This document shows positions 6,172 to 14,761 of a stretch of DNA of 26,118 nucleotides, piece by piece. A program made the position numbers and the translations under genes. The stretch's first letter is position 1; the number at the start of each line of letters is the position of its first letter. Source of the DNA: a virus; the IMG/VR virus record IMGVR_UViG_3300000116_000140, positions 1-26,118 of that record. One strand, 5' to 3'. The notes under the pieces were generated by a model. That model was given only the letters and a program-made list of their open reading frames with translations. It searched no databases and was not told the origin of the DNA.

Positions 6172-6585
6172 GAATTGACCTGCTTTTTTAAGTTCGTCAA
6201 TATCTGATTGTATTTCTTCTAAAGTAACAGGTAATAGTAAGTCTAAACCTGCTTTATATTTGTACTCTATAACTCCCTCTTTTATAACAAACAATGTAGG
6301 GGCCATTCTAATTCTATATTTTTTCTTTGCTAATGGAGCTTGAGCAATATCTACACGATAATAAGAAACATTTTTTAGTTCTTTCCAAGATGCAAAGCAA
6401 TTTTTTTCATTAAATTTAGCCCAATATTCTATTACTATTATTTCTGATTCACTATCATCAAATGCTCCTTTAGTATTTACTACTTCTTCGTAATTTGAGT
6501 CATCTAACCAGTATTTATCAGGAACTTCTGATTGGCTATATAAAGTTGACCCAAATAGAAGAAACAAAAATAGTAATTTTTTCAT
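6169..6585 (-). CDS. Secreted thioredoxin-fold protein lacking CXXC
   Basis: A 138-aa protein with a clear signal peptide (KK, then LLFLFLLFG, likely cleavage near YSQ at 16-18). The mature part has a thioredoxin-like layout: strand IIVIEYWAKFN (49-59), then KNCFASW (61-67) where thioredoxins carry WCxxC, and RMAPTLFVIKEG (93-104) with the cis-Pro motif at P96. Only one cysteine (C63) remains at the active-site position, so it cannot be a normal dithiol oxidoreductase. It may be a monothiol or purely structural periplasmic protein. It sits between the one-TM coil gene and the holin-like gene. Its role, perhaps in envelope or lysis functions, is unknown. Confidence 0.6.
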   Translation of the reverse strand: MKKLLFLFLLFGSTLYSQSEVPDKYWLDDSNYEEVVNTKGAFDDSESEIIVIEYWAKFNEKNCFASWKELKNVSYYRVDIAQAPLAKKKYRIRMAPTLFVIKEGVIEYKYKAGLDLLLPVTLEEIQSDIDELKKAGQF

Positions 6586-6587
6586 TA

Positions 6588-6872
6588 TTATTTATTTTTG
6601 GATAGTTCGTATAAACGTTCTTCCATTTTCTCCAATTTTTGAAGAATAGCATCTACGTCTTCTTGAGTATCCATTATTGTCTGGCGAACCAACTCATCTT
6701 TTAAGTCGTATTCTACTCTTTCTATAACAGGTTCAGGCATTTCCATTGCTCGCGCAATATCTGCTTTTAAAGTAAACCACATTGTTGATAGAGATACTAC
6801 AAACCCAACTATCATTCCTATTGTTTTTAAATCCAGAATAACTTTAGTATTCTCTCCTAATTGTTTTGCCAT
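6588..6872 (-). CDS. One-TM protein with C-terminal coiled coil
   Basis: A 94-aa protein with one TM helix at about 15-35 (LKTIGMIVGFVVSLSTMWF) followed by an acidic, heptad-like helical region (about 52-92, ending KLEKMEERLYELSKNK). This is the general shape of an inner-membrane spanin or a membrane-anchored coiled coil. It lies 2-3 bases from both neighbours, between the outer-membrane barrel gene and the secreted thioredoxin-fold gene. It would fit an inner-membrane partner for these envelope proteins, but no family is recognised. Confidence 0.6.
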   Translation of the reverse strand: MAKQLGENTKVILDLKTIGMIVGFVVSLSTMWFTLKADIARAMEMPEPVIERVEYDLKDELVRQTIMDTQEDVDAILQKLEKMEERLYELSKNK

Positions 6873-6875
6873 TTT

Positions 6876-8069
6876 TTATTTAAATGTATAATTTAACCCA
6901 AATGTTGTTTGGTATAACTTACTATCCCACATTTGGGAATATTCACCCTCTATAAATATGCCAAGATTTTTTCCTAATTTAGCTCCAAGTGAAGCTCCAA
7001 AAGAATAATCATGCCATTGTTCTAATTTTGCATCTTGTATTAATCCTCCTTTACCCCAATTATTTCTGTTTAAATAACTAAATTCTTTTTCTCCCGCGAT
7101 ATATTGGTGAGCAGGTAATATATAATTAGCATAGGCATGCAACCAAAAATTTCTTTTATAATGGTAAAAATCTACTCCTACTATAGGAGCAATTTCCATC
7201 CAAGGGTCTAATAAATCCCAAGCTTCCCCATTGAATCTATTCATTAAACTAGGCATTACTTTTTCTCTAAATGATAAATCTGAATGAGCTACTTGAACAC
7301 CATCTGCGTCTACCCAACACCAGTCTTGGGTTACGTTCCCATTTTCATCGGTTGATGTGTAAAATATATCATCATACCCGTACATAAACCCTAATGTATA
7401 CCATGGGTTTAAAGGGTTTCCATTTTCATCTAACTCATTTAACCATATTTCAGATGGATTATAACCATAAGCTCGTTCATGTCCCCTTAATATAGCACCT
7501 GCTGAAAAAGAGAATTTTTTTCCTATTGGTAGTCTAGCTCTAAGTTCTGCTGAATTGTAGTTTAAATTAATTTTACCTACTTCTCTAGCTTGTACTTTTG
7601 CGATATGGTACTTACCTGTATGTTTTAAGAAAAAATTATAGTTAGTAAAGTTTTCACCTCTCCATCTTTCTTTTTCAAAGTGGAGTTGATATTCTAATCC
7701 TTGGACTGCTGATGTTGGGGCCGAAAATACTAACTGTTCTTCTGTACCATCATAATAATTTTTAGGTTTTCTTTCATAGTCAAATCTAGCTAATTTTCTA
7801 ATACCAAACCCATATCTATAATCAAAAGGAAATACTTCAGTATTATTAACTACATCAGGAATAGAATATAGACTTCCATCAGGATTTGTCCTTAAAAAGT
7901 AAGTAGGCTCAGCTGCTTCAATTGAATTAGATATATCCCCGGCGGCGTATATTGTTCCATATTTTAAAAAGTCTTTGTATATGGATTTGAATAAATTAGA
8001 TTTCTCTTCTTGACTAAAAGAAGGTATAATATAAAGGAATATAAATACTAATGTTAATATTTTTTTCAT
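6876..8069 (-). CDS. Outer-membrane beta-barrel protein
   Basis: A 397-aa protein with a signal peptide (MKKILTLVFIFLYIIPSFSQ, cleavage near residue 19). The remainder is rich in alternating aromatic/polar strands (for example INLNYNSAELRARL, KFSFSAGAILRG, FWLHAYANYIL, NLGIFIEGEYSQMW) and ends in TTFGLNYTFK, the aromatic-ended last strand typical of proteins inserted by the BAM machinery. It is the first gene after the terminator at 8145-8160. Phage-encoded outer-membrane barrels are uncommon. It could alter the host surface (superinfection exclusion), aid lysis, or be a host-derived protein. It has no carboxypeptidase-plug or TonB-box motif of SusC-type receptors. Confidence 0.65.
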   Translation of the reverse strand: MKKILTLVFIFLYIIPSFSQEEKSNLFKSIYKDFLKYGTIYAAGDISNSIEAAEPTYFLRTNPDGSLYSIPDVVNNTEVFPFDYRYGFGIRKLARFDYERKPKNYYDGTEEQLVFSAPTSAVQGLEYQLHFEKERWRGENFTNYNFFLKHTGKYHIAKVQAREVGKINLNYNSAELRARLPIGKKFSFSAGAILRGHERAYGYNPSEIWLNELDENGNPLNPWYTLGFMYGYDDIFYTSTDENGNVTQDWCWVDADGVQVAHSDLSFREKVMPSLMNRFNGEAWDLLDPWMEIAPIVGVDFYHYKRNFWLHAYANYILPAHQYIAGEKEFSYLNRNNWGKGGLIQDAKLEQWHDYSFGASLGAKLGKNLGIFIEGEYSQMWDSKLYQTTFGLNYTFK

Positions 8070-8144
8070 ATAGTTTAAATTTAAAGTTAAAGAAATAACT
8101 ATATTAGGAATAACATTATATTTGATAATAAATATAAAAAAAGA

Positions 8145-8160
8145 GGGTGCTAATGCACCC
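8145..8160 (-). terminator. Intrinsic terminator ending the replication/nucleotide operon
   Basis: A perfect GGGTGC - TAAT/ATTA - GCACCC stem-loop flanked by A-runs and T-runs on both sides, so the stem can extend and the hairpin can work on either strand. On the minus strand it is followed by TCTTTTTTT. It lies 33 bases downstream of the 83-aa membrane gene and upstream of the outer-membrane barrel gene, separating two transcription units. Confidence 0.85.
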
Positions 8161-8192
8161 TTTTTTAATTTTTTTTAAATTTTTATAATAAA

Positions 8193-8444
8193 TTAGATTT
8201 TATTTTTTAAACTTATAATCCAATTTTTAAATAAATCCCAATTTCGCGTAGCAAATACACCAAATGCGACACCTGCATAGATTTTAAAACCAAAAGACCA
8301 AAGTAATAATCCTGCGATTAATCCTAAAATCCCTTCAATTCCATTTCCTACTATCCAACCCTTTACAGCATTGAATGTTTTCTTAAACCAACTAATTTTT
8401 ACTGGTTTTTTTTCTACTTTTTTTGCTTTTGCTTTTCTAGCCAT
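8193..8444 (-). CDS. Small basic membrane protein (83 aa)
   Basis: An 83-aa protein with a very basic N-terminus (MARKAKAKKVEKKPVK) and one or two hydrophobic segments at about 37-62 (IEGILGLIAGLLLWSFGFKIYAG), ending basic (SLKNKI). It is the last gene before the strong terminator and follows nrdA by a 54-base gap. The charge pattern fits a positive-inside inner-membrane protein or holin-like peptide. No family is recognised. Confidence 0.6.
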   Translation of the reverse strand: MARKAKAKKVEKKPVKISWFKKTFNAVKGWIVGNGIEGILGLIAGLLLWSFGFKIYAGVAFGVFATRNWDLFKNWIISLKNKI

Positions 8445-8498
8445 TTTATTTAATTTTAATTAATTTAATGATTGTGTTTATACATATGTAAATTTCTA

Positions 8499-10214
8499 CT
8501 AACCATCACAGCTTATACAATCTGCCATTCTGGATCCTAAATCACCTTTAATAACTGAATCTGTTCTTAAGTAGTAAAAAGTTTTAATTCCTAACTTCCA
8601 TCCTTCTAAATGCACTTGGTTTATCCATTTTGGAGAATCATTTACATCAAAGGCTAAGTTTAAAGATTGTGTTTGATCAATGTATCTTTGTCTAATAGCT
8701 GCTTGTCTAACTAATTCTAATTGATTTATTTCGGGGAATGTTAAAAATAATTCTTTTTCATCTGGGGTCAAAATGTTATCTGGTAGGCCTTGTGCTGATC
8801 CATCTTCTGTTAACATTTGATCCCACCACTTATCTTTATCTTCTCCTTTTTCAATTAATATTTTTTGTAATTCTTTATTTTTTCTAATAAATGTTCCTTT
8901 AGCTCCATTAAATGTGTAAATGTTTGCTGGTAAAGGTTCAATACCTGCTGAAATACCACCTACAATTACTGAATTTGATACTGTTGGTGCTACTGCTAAT
9001 AAATGGGTATTTCTCATACCTGTTCCTCTACACCATAGAGGTTCACCATATTCTAACGCCATATCCATAGACGCTTTTTCTGCTTTACCTCTAATATCTG
9101 AAAATATGTTTTTAGTATGAGCTGTTGATGCAATAGAGTTAAAGGGTAATCCCTTTTGTTGTAAAAACGAATGCCAACCCATTACACCTAAACCTAAAGC
9201 ACGTCCTTTACGAGCGTGGTTATATGTTCTCTGTAATGAACTTTTTCCTGCTGATTTATCTATAAATTCTTGCATTACACCATCTAAAAACCAAGTAGCT
9301 AATTCTACAGCATCTGTATCTTTCCATTCATCATATTTTGCTAAATTCATAGAAGATAAACAACAAATAAATGAATGTTCTTCATCTGTAAATAATGTAA
9401 TTTCAGAACAAATATTTGTCATAGATACTTCTAAATTGTTTAGTCTGTAAGCTATTGGATTATCTTTATTAACATTATCCTTATACATTATATAAGGTTC
9501 ACCTGTTTCCATTCTTGATTTTAAAACAGTAGCCCATCTATTCATTGCTTCCGGGTCTCTTGCTTCTAATTTTCTCATAAATGAATCTCCTACTACAACA
9601 CATTGGTGTAAGTTTAAACATTGTCTATTTGGGTCACCCTTTGGTCTACGAATTTGTAAGAATTCCTCTATGTCCCCATGTTCTATATCTAAATTAACAG
9701 ATGCTGCCCCTCTTCTAACATTTCCTTGATTAGTAGCAATAATTGAAGAATCAAATATTTTAGCCCATGGGACTACACCTTCACTTTTACCATTGCCCGT
9801 AATTCCTGTTCCACGTTCTCTAATACGAGATAGCGATATACCTACACCACCACCGGATGCTGTTAACTTCATTAGTTCCGCGTTAGTTAAACCGATTCCA
9901 CGTATTGAATCAGGTGTATCAACACCAAAACACGAAATAGGTAAACCTCTATCAGTCCCCATATTTGATAAAACAGGAGATGCTAAACCTAACCAACCAT
10001 TCCACATTATTTTGAAGAATTTATTTGCTAGTTCTGGTTTTTTTAACCTTGTAGCTGCGGCATTTGATACCCTTCTATAAGCTGTTTTTACAGTTTCGTT
10101 AGGTAATAAATAACCCTTTGAAATGGTTGCTAAAGAAATTTCATCCATCCACTCAGGGTACTGCTTTCCAGCTTCCCAATTACTATAATCTACTTGTAGT
10201 GCGTTGTTTTCCAT
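8499..10214 (-). CDS. nrdA: Ribonucleotide reductase class I alpha subunit NrdA
   Basis: The large subunit of class I ribonucleotide reductase, reducing NDPs for phage DNA synthesis with NrdB. I choose ATG 10214 (MENNALQVDY, 571 aa), 4 bases after the nrdB stop; a longer frame to 10253 would overlap nrdB without adding a conserved domain. Residues are numbered from this start. C95 in LPISCF pairs with C284 in ICCLSSMNL as the redox pair. N267, C269 and E271 in TNICSEI are the active-site trio with the thiyl-radical cysteine. Y547 and Y548 in FYYLRT belong to the radical-transfer path. The tail DCISC (C566, C569) is the re-reduction dithiol. There is no N-terminal ATP-cone, so allosteric activity control is probably absent, which also explains the short length compared with E. 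coli NrdA. Confidence 0.95.
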   Translation of the reverse strand: MENNALQVDYSNWEAGKQYPEWMDEISLATISKGYLLPNETVKTAYRRVSNAAATRLKKPELANKFFKIMWNGWLGLASPVLSNMGTDRGLPISCFGVDTPDSIRGIGLTNAELMKLTASGGGVGISLSRIRERGTGITGNGKSEGVVPWAKIFDSSIIATNQGNVRRGAASVNLDIEHGDIEEFLQIRRPKGDPNRQCLNLHQCVVVGDSFMRKLEARDPEAMNRWATVLKSRMETGEPYIMYKDNVNKDNPIAYRLNNLEVSMTNICSEITLFTDEEHSFICCLSSMNLAKYDEWKDTDAVELATWFLDGVMQEFIDKSAGKSSLQRTYNHARKGRALGLGVMGWHSFLQQKGLPFNSIASTAHTKNIFSDIRGKAEKASMDMALEYGEPLWCRGTGMRNTHLLAVAPTVSNSVIVGGISAGIEPLPANIYTFNGAKGTFIRKNKELQKILIEKGEDKDKWWDQMLTEDGSAQGLPDNILTPDEKELFLTFPEINQLELVRQAAIRQRYIDQTQSLNLAFDVNDSPKWINQVHLEGWKLGIKTFYYLRTDSVIKGDLGSRMADCISCDG

Positions 10215-10218
10215 ATTT

Positions 10219-11205
10219 TTAAAATAAGCTATTTGCGTCCCAATTTTGAACACCTTTTGAATAATTTGTTACTCTATTTGCAAAGAAATCTGTATGTTGT
10301 TTTCCACCTGATAAACTATCAAACCATTTCATTCTTTTTACTGCGTCTTTGTCTATACCATTAACAATTGGTCCATACCCTAAATCACCCATTTTAGTAT
10401 TTACTCTATGCTTAATAAATGATACCAAGTCATACTTTGGGCATCCTTTTAAATCACCCATTTCATAAACTTTATCTATAAAATCTAATTCTAATTTTAA
10501 TGATAATAAAGCTGCTTCTTCAATATCTGCTTTTAATTCTGGGGTATGAAATTCTGGGTGTTCACTCATTAGTGTTCTAAACAACCAACACCCAGCATTT
10601 GAGTGTAATGATTCATCTCTAATACTCCACTCAACTATTTGACCTACACCCTTAAGTTTATTGTCTAATTTAAATGATAATAGAACAGCAAATGAAGAAA
10701 ATAAATTAACTCCTTCTGTAAATGCTGAAAATATAGCTAATGATTTAGCTCTTTCATGCCAATTAGGAGTACCATCATGGGAATCTCTTACAGTAGTTAA
10801 AGCCTCAATTTTAGCCATTGTAGCTTCATCTTCTAAAAACTCACTAAAATTATCTAAACCTAATTCCTCGTTTAACAAAGAATAGGCTTCTGCGTGGATT
10901 GTTTCAAATGCTCCAAATGTAACAGCCATTTTTATTACTTCTGGTTTTCTAAACCATTTTGTAACTAAAGTTGACCAATAATCATTTACTACAGTTTCTG
11001 TTTGAGCAAACCCTTTTAAAATAGTACCAATTATATTTTTTTCGTTCTCTGTAAGATTTTGTTTCCAATCATTAACATCACTCATCATTGGGACTTCTGT
11101 ATGTAACCAATGTGCTTGTTGTTGTTGTAACCAAAAATCAGATGCTTCTTGATACTCGAACGGTTTATAAACAATACGTTCTTTTAATAGTGAGGTTTTT
11201 GCCAT
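10219..11205 (-). CDS. nrdB: Ribonucleotide reductase class I beta subunit NrdB
   Basis: A 328-aa ferritin-like radical subunit. Metal-site residues read in order: E70 (FAQTET), E101 and H104 (FETIHAEAY), Y108 as the probable radical tyrosine, E164 (FTEGVN), and E198 and H201 (RDESLH). The E70-E101 spacing (31) equals D84-E115 in E. coli NrdB, so the first ligand is Glu instead of the usual Asp, while the radical Tyr is kept. The C-terminal tail (NYSKGVQNWDANSLF) carries the conserved Tyr and the binding tail for NrdA. It lies directly upstream of nrdA (4-base gap) and downstream of the helicase gene, in one operon. Confidence 0.94.
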   Translation of the reverse strand: MAKTSLLKERIVYKPFEYQEASDFWLQQQQAHWLHTEVPMMSDVNDWKQNLTENEKNIIGTILKGFAQTETVVNDYWSTLVTKWFRKPEVIKMAVTFGAFETIHAEAYSLLNEELGLDNFSEFLEDEATMAKIEALTTVRDSHDGTPNWHERAKSLAIFSAFTEGVNLFSSFAVLLSFKLDNKLKGVGQIVEWSIRDESLHSNAGCWLFRTLMSEHPEFHTPELKADIEEAALLSLKLELDFIDKVYEMGDLKGCPKYDLVSFIKHRVNTKMGDLGYGPIVNGIDKDAVKRMKWFDSLSGGKQHTDFFANRVTNYSKGVQNWDANSLF

Positions 11206-11229
11206 TTTTATAATTGTTTTTTGTTTAAT

Positions 11230-12618
11230 TTAAGTTTTTAAGTCAAAAAAAGCAGAATTGTATTTCTCTGCTAGTTTCTTTTTTGTTTGAAAATCAGTAT
11301 CATCTAGACTATTTGACTTAGTACTAGGAGCCCATGTTTTCTCTTCATTATCACCTGATGGTGAATAATTTTGGGTTACTTCAAAATGTCCTGTACTTGT
11401 ATCTGCTTCAACACCATATGTAATACCATCTTGTCCGTATCGATTTTTCATAATATGAAACCTTCCAGTTCCATTTACTTTATCTTCCTTTTTACGAGAT
11501 AGAGACATACAAAAATCAGTAATCATAAGTTTATCATAAGAACCTGCTGCCTTATCTCCTTCTATAATATCATCATTTGCACCTGCTCTATTAACTTGAG
11601 ATACTGACCAAATAGGTATGTTAAGTGTTCTAGCTAATCCCTTTGTACTAACATAAATATCATCAATTTCATCTTTTCGTTCACGATTTTGCTTTTTTGA
11701 TGAAAGTAAGTCAACATAATCAATTATTACTAAATCAGCTTTCATTCCCATTCCCTCACATTTTTTAATATGGGACTCAATTGTGGACACTGTTGCGCGT
11801 CCTGTAGGGAATTCTTTAATAATTAATTTACCTGGTAAATCAGGAATTAACTCCATTGCTTTAGGTTTTAGTTTTGCACTATTACTAACATCTATACCTG
11901 TAAAGAAAGCATCATATCTTTTTCCAACATAATCTTCCCCAAGTTCAAGAGTGTAATGTAAAACTGTATAACCACATTTAACAGCATGTCCTCCTAAAGC
12001 TACTAATGACCAAGATTTACCACCTCCTGGGTTACCAAATATAAGACCAAAATCACCATTTCCAAGTCCACCCTGTAATATACCGTTAACGAGATTCCAT
12101 GGAGTAGGTATAATTTTTCTTGTATTTTCTCTGTAACGATCTTCAATATCTTTAAAATATTCATGTCCTAAATTTTTATCTTGTCCTGCTTTTAAGGCAT
12201 TATCAACTAATCCCCTTATTGCTTCAAAATCACCAGCTTTTAATAAATCAACTGATGTCATTAAAGCTCTTTTTAATTGTTGGTTTTTGCAAAAGTTAGT
12301 AAATTCTTCTTGAACATATTCTAAATCTTCATCTGATGCTACATATGCCTGTTTTAATTGTTCTTTTAATGATATTTGGAGTACGTCATTATCTACTTTC
12401 TTTAACTCAATTTTTAATGTTTCTAAATTGGGGGTAGTATGGTATTTATCATAATATTTTAAAATCTCTTTAATAATCCATTTATGGGCACTATTCTCAA
12501 AGTATTCTTCACTAATAATATCATGTATATTAACTAAAAACTCTTTATGAGTTAAAAGGGATGAAATAGCTTTTACTTGAAAATCTGTTCCATATTGATT
12601 AAGCGTGTGAAGTGTCAT
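11230..12618 (-). CDS. Replicative DNA helicase, DnaB/T4 gp41-like
   Basis: A 462-aa hexameric helicase of the RecA-like SF4 family. The N-terminal helical domain (about 1-150, beginning HTLNQYGTDFQVKAISSLL) is typical of DnaB/gp41. PTPWNLVNGILQGGLGNGDF at 171-190 leads into Walker A GNPGGGKSW (195-203). Walker B is LVIIDYVDLL (296-305, D300) and SVSQVNRAG (338-346) is the sensor motif H3. It unwinds DNA at the fork with the phage polymerase and gp32. The start has the recurrent AAAAAGGTTATATG signature. An internal promoter-like element lies about 260 bases upstream, inside the nuclease gene. No separate primase is seen in this window. Confidence 0.9.
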   Translation of the reverse strand: MTLHTLNQYGTDFQVKAISSLLTHKEFLVNIHDIISEEYFENSAHKWIIKEILKYYDKYHTTPNLETLKIELKKVDNDVLQISLKEQLKQAYVASDEDLEYVQEEFTNFCKNQQLKRALMTSVDLLKAGDFEAIRGLVDNALKAGQDKNLGHEYFKDIEDRYRENTRKIIPTPWNLVNGILQGGLGNGDFGLIFGNPGGGKSWSLVALGGHAVKCGYTVLHYTLELGEDYVGKRYDAFFTGIDVSNSAKLKPKAMELIPDLPGKLIIKEFPTGRATVSTIESHIKKCEGMGMKADLVIIDYVDLLSSKKQNRERKDEIDDIYVSTKGLARTLNIPIWSVSQVNRAGANDDIIEGDKAAGSYDKLMITDFCMSLSRKKEDKVNGTGRFHIMKNRYGQDGITYGVEADTSTGHFEVTQNYSPSGDNEEKTWAPSTKSNSLDDTDFQTKKKLAEKYNSAFFDLKT

Positions 12619-12635
12619 ATAACCTTTTTATTTTA

Positions 12636-13676
12636 TTATTGTTTGTATACTGGAAATTTAGAGAATATATCTTTAATCCACATATCTAAATTTCTTATCA
12701 TTCCACCTAATTTATCTTCATTATAAAATGATATAAACATTTCAGAATTTAAATCAGGTAGTTCTTCATCAATTAAATTATCAATATGTTCTTTTCCTCT
12801 ATCATCAATCATAGGGGTACTTAAATCCATAACTTTATAATTTGTCTCAATTCTGTCTTGTTCCTGAACTATTCGTGAATATACGACATGGTCCTTAAAT
12901 TTCCTAGCAGATATGTCGAAAATATCTTGAAGTGTTAATTCCATTGTTTTTAACTCAGGAAATTTTTTAAATATACCCTTAGCACCTAAACCTTTAATAC
13001 CTCTAATATTATCTGAGTTGTCACCTAATAGGGTTTTATGTAAAATAAAGTTGTGAGGTAATAAACCAAATTTTTCTTCTACAACTTTTGGAGTATAATA
13101 TTCTTTCTCCATTGGTCTATATACAATAATTTTATCAGTTACTAGTTGTAAAAAATCCTTATCACTAGATACTATAAAACAAGTTGAATTGTGTCTTTCT
13201 ACTAGTTTTTCAGCTAACACTGCTATAATATCATCAGCTTCAACTTTATCGAGTATGGTAGTTTTAACAGGTAATAGCTTTAGATACTGTATTATACGTA
13301 CTATTTGGTCAATTTTTGAGTCATGTTCTTCCTCAATATTGTCAAATGCTTCCCAATTAGTAATTCTAGATAAATTTCTTGTTCCTTTGTATTCGGAGAG
13401 CAGGTTCTTACGATTTACTGTTGAGCCTGCTCCGTCGAATACTACATAAACAGATGTTGGATTTGTTTGTCTAATCATGGCACCTAAAGAACGGAAAAAA
13501 CCACCTAACCCCCCAATATGGACTCCATCAGGATTAACCATATTCATCATAGCAAAGTTTCTAAAGAATAGATTTAAACCATCTAAAATTAGTACTCTAT
13601 CGTGTCTTTTCAAAGGAGTTTCTTCCCCTTGCTCCTGAACTGTATCCAGGAGCTTAAATAAATCTTTATGTTTCAT
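12636..13676 (-). CDS. 5'-3' nuclease, T4 RNase H/FEN family
   Basis: A 346-aa structure-specific nuclease that removes RNA primers and flaps during lagging-strand synthesis. The acidic metal-site residues are all in place: LDGLNLFFR (D32), VVFDGAG (D81), KVEADDI (E146, D148, D149), SSDKDFL (D172, D174) and LGDNSDNI (D219, D222). GIKGLGAKG at 226-234 is the helix-hairpin-helix-like DNA-binding turn. The length is slightly above T4 RNase H (about 305 aa). It lies between the recombinase and helicase genes with 9- and 17-base gaps. A promoter-like element (12875-12906) is embedded in its coding sequence. Confidence 0.9.
   Translation of the reverse strand: MKHKDLFKLLDTVQEQGEETPLKRHDRVLILDGLNLFFRNFAMMNMVNPDGVHIGGLGGFFRSLGAMIRQTNPTSVYVVFDGAGSTVNRKNLLSEYKGTRNLSRITNWEAFDNIEEEHDSKIDQIVRIIQYLKLLPVKTTILDKVEADDIIAVLAEKLVERHNSTCFIVSSDKDFLQLVTDKIIVYRPMEKEYYTPKVVEEKFGLLPHNFILHKTLLGDNSDNIRGIKGLGAKGIFKKFPELKTMELTLQDIFDISARKFKDHVVYSRIVQEQDRIETNYKVMDLSTPMIDDRGKEHIDNLIDEELPDLNSEMFISFYNEDKLGGMIRNLDMWIKDIFSKFPVYKQ
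12875..12906 (-). promoter_or_regulatory. Promoter-like element E (inside nuclease gene)
   Basis: The minus strand reads TAGGAAA (12906-12900), 16 bases, then TATATT (12883-12878) followed by CACGA; 12 bases (GTGAATATACGA on +) match the intergenic elements exactly. It would drive the helicase gene about 260 bases downstream. The -35-like box is weaker than the others (GG kept), and the sequence also codes for protein, so coincidence is possible. Confidence 0.3.
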
Positions 13677-13685
13677 GTTTTGTTT

Positions 13686-14759
13686 TTAGATGTCTGCTTG
13701 GTCAAACAGAACAGGTGTTACGTCTTCTTGGTCTTCTACAATTTTAAATGTTCCTCCACCTAAGATTTTTGTCCATTCATCTGAATGTTCTTTCTTATAA
13801 GCGTTTTTATCTTTATCAGTATCTTGTATAAAACCGTGGTTTGTCATAACAATTTTACCTCTTGATTGCATACCATTAACATGGTTTTTATCAATCTGTA
13901 AGTTTGTTCTTTTACCCCATTCTACTTGCTTACCACCCTTAATTGCTTTAATTTTAGATGTACCAGCATTAGAAACATTACCAAAGGTAACTACAAATGT
14001 TGCATCATACCACATAGCCATTCCACCTTTGTTCATCATCTTAGGTTGTCCCATAGGTGATTCTGCTTTAGCAGTCCATACTTTATTAATACAACAAAGT
14101 GTATTAGTAAATGGTGATGATTCTTTACGAGACATTACAATACTTTGGTTAACTGTATTACCAAATTGTGTTGACATTGCTCCTGCATTCCACTCATTAT
14201 TATTTTTTAGTTTTTCAACTGACATGGCACAAGGGATAGAACCAATTGAATCCCAAAAGAACGCTAAGTCATATGGTAAATTACCTTTTTTCTGTTCATT
14301 CTGTAGGTCCATTATAAATGCTGCTACGTCTTCTATTGTATGTAAAGTTTCTCTATCAACATAGATAAAATTACCTTCATAGTCTATAACAGTACCTTCA
14401 TCATCTTTGATTAATTTAACTTCTAACCCCATTTGGGCAGCATGTTCCCAATTCCATTTCATCTCAGTAATTATAAAAACAGGTAATACCCCCATTTTTT
14501 GTGCTGATACTGCTGCTTCAAGTAAAGCAGTTGTTTTTCCTGTATCAGAATGTCCTCTAAGTAATGAAATGTGTCCCATTGGTACTCCAGGTACTCCAGC
14601 AATCTCTTGGAAAGCAGGGGATAATGGTATCCATTTTTGTTCCTTAAATTTGACGTTTTTATCTAAACCTTTAGACGATTTAAATTTATTTAAATCAAAT
14701 TTGCTCTTAATCTCGGCAGACACTGCTGCCGAGAGAGACTTTGATATTTTTTTCGCCAT
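13686..14759 (-). CDS. uvsX: UvsX/RecA-like recombinase
   Basis: A 357-aa RecA-family strand-exchange ATPase. Walker A is GHSDTGKTT (69-77). FIITEMKWNW (95-104) holds the RecA-like catalytic Glu (E99). Walker B is AFFWDSIGS (166-174, D170). NTVNQSIVMSR (about 202-212) corresponds to the L2-adjacent region. The size and Walker sequence match T4 UvsX more than bacterial RecA, and there is no RecA-type C-terminal domain. It drives recombination-dependent replication and repair together with gp32 (directly upstream, 2-base gap) and helicase. A UvsY-like loader is not obvious in this window. Confidence 0.9.
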   Translation of the reverse strand: MAKKISKSLSAAVSAEIKSKFDLNKFKSSKGLDKNVKFKEQKWIPLSPAFQEIAGVPGVPMGHISLLRGHSDTGKTTALLEAAVSAQKMGVLPVFIITEMKWNWEHAAQMGLEVKLIKDDEGTVIDYEGNFIYVDRETLHTIEDVAAFIMDLQNEQKKGNLPYDLAFFWDSIGSIPCAMSVEKLKNNNEWNAGAMSTQFGNTVNQSIVMSRKESSPFTNTLCCINKVWTAKAESPMGQPKMMNKGGMAMWYDATFVVTFGNVSNAGTSKIKAIKGGKQVEWGKRTNLQIDKNHVNGMQSRGKIVMTNHGFIQDTDKDKNAYKKEHSDEWTKILGGGTFKIVEDQEDVTPVLFDQADI

Positions 14760-14761
14760 AT

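Noticed and set aside
10215-10253. Longer NrdA start at 10253
   Set aside because: It would overlap the end of nrdB and add no conserved residues; ATG 10214 gives the normal short phage NrdA and a 4-base gap.
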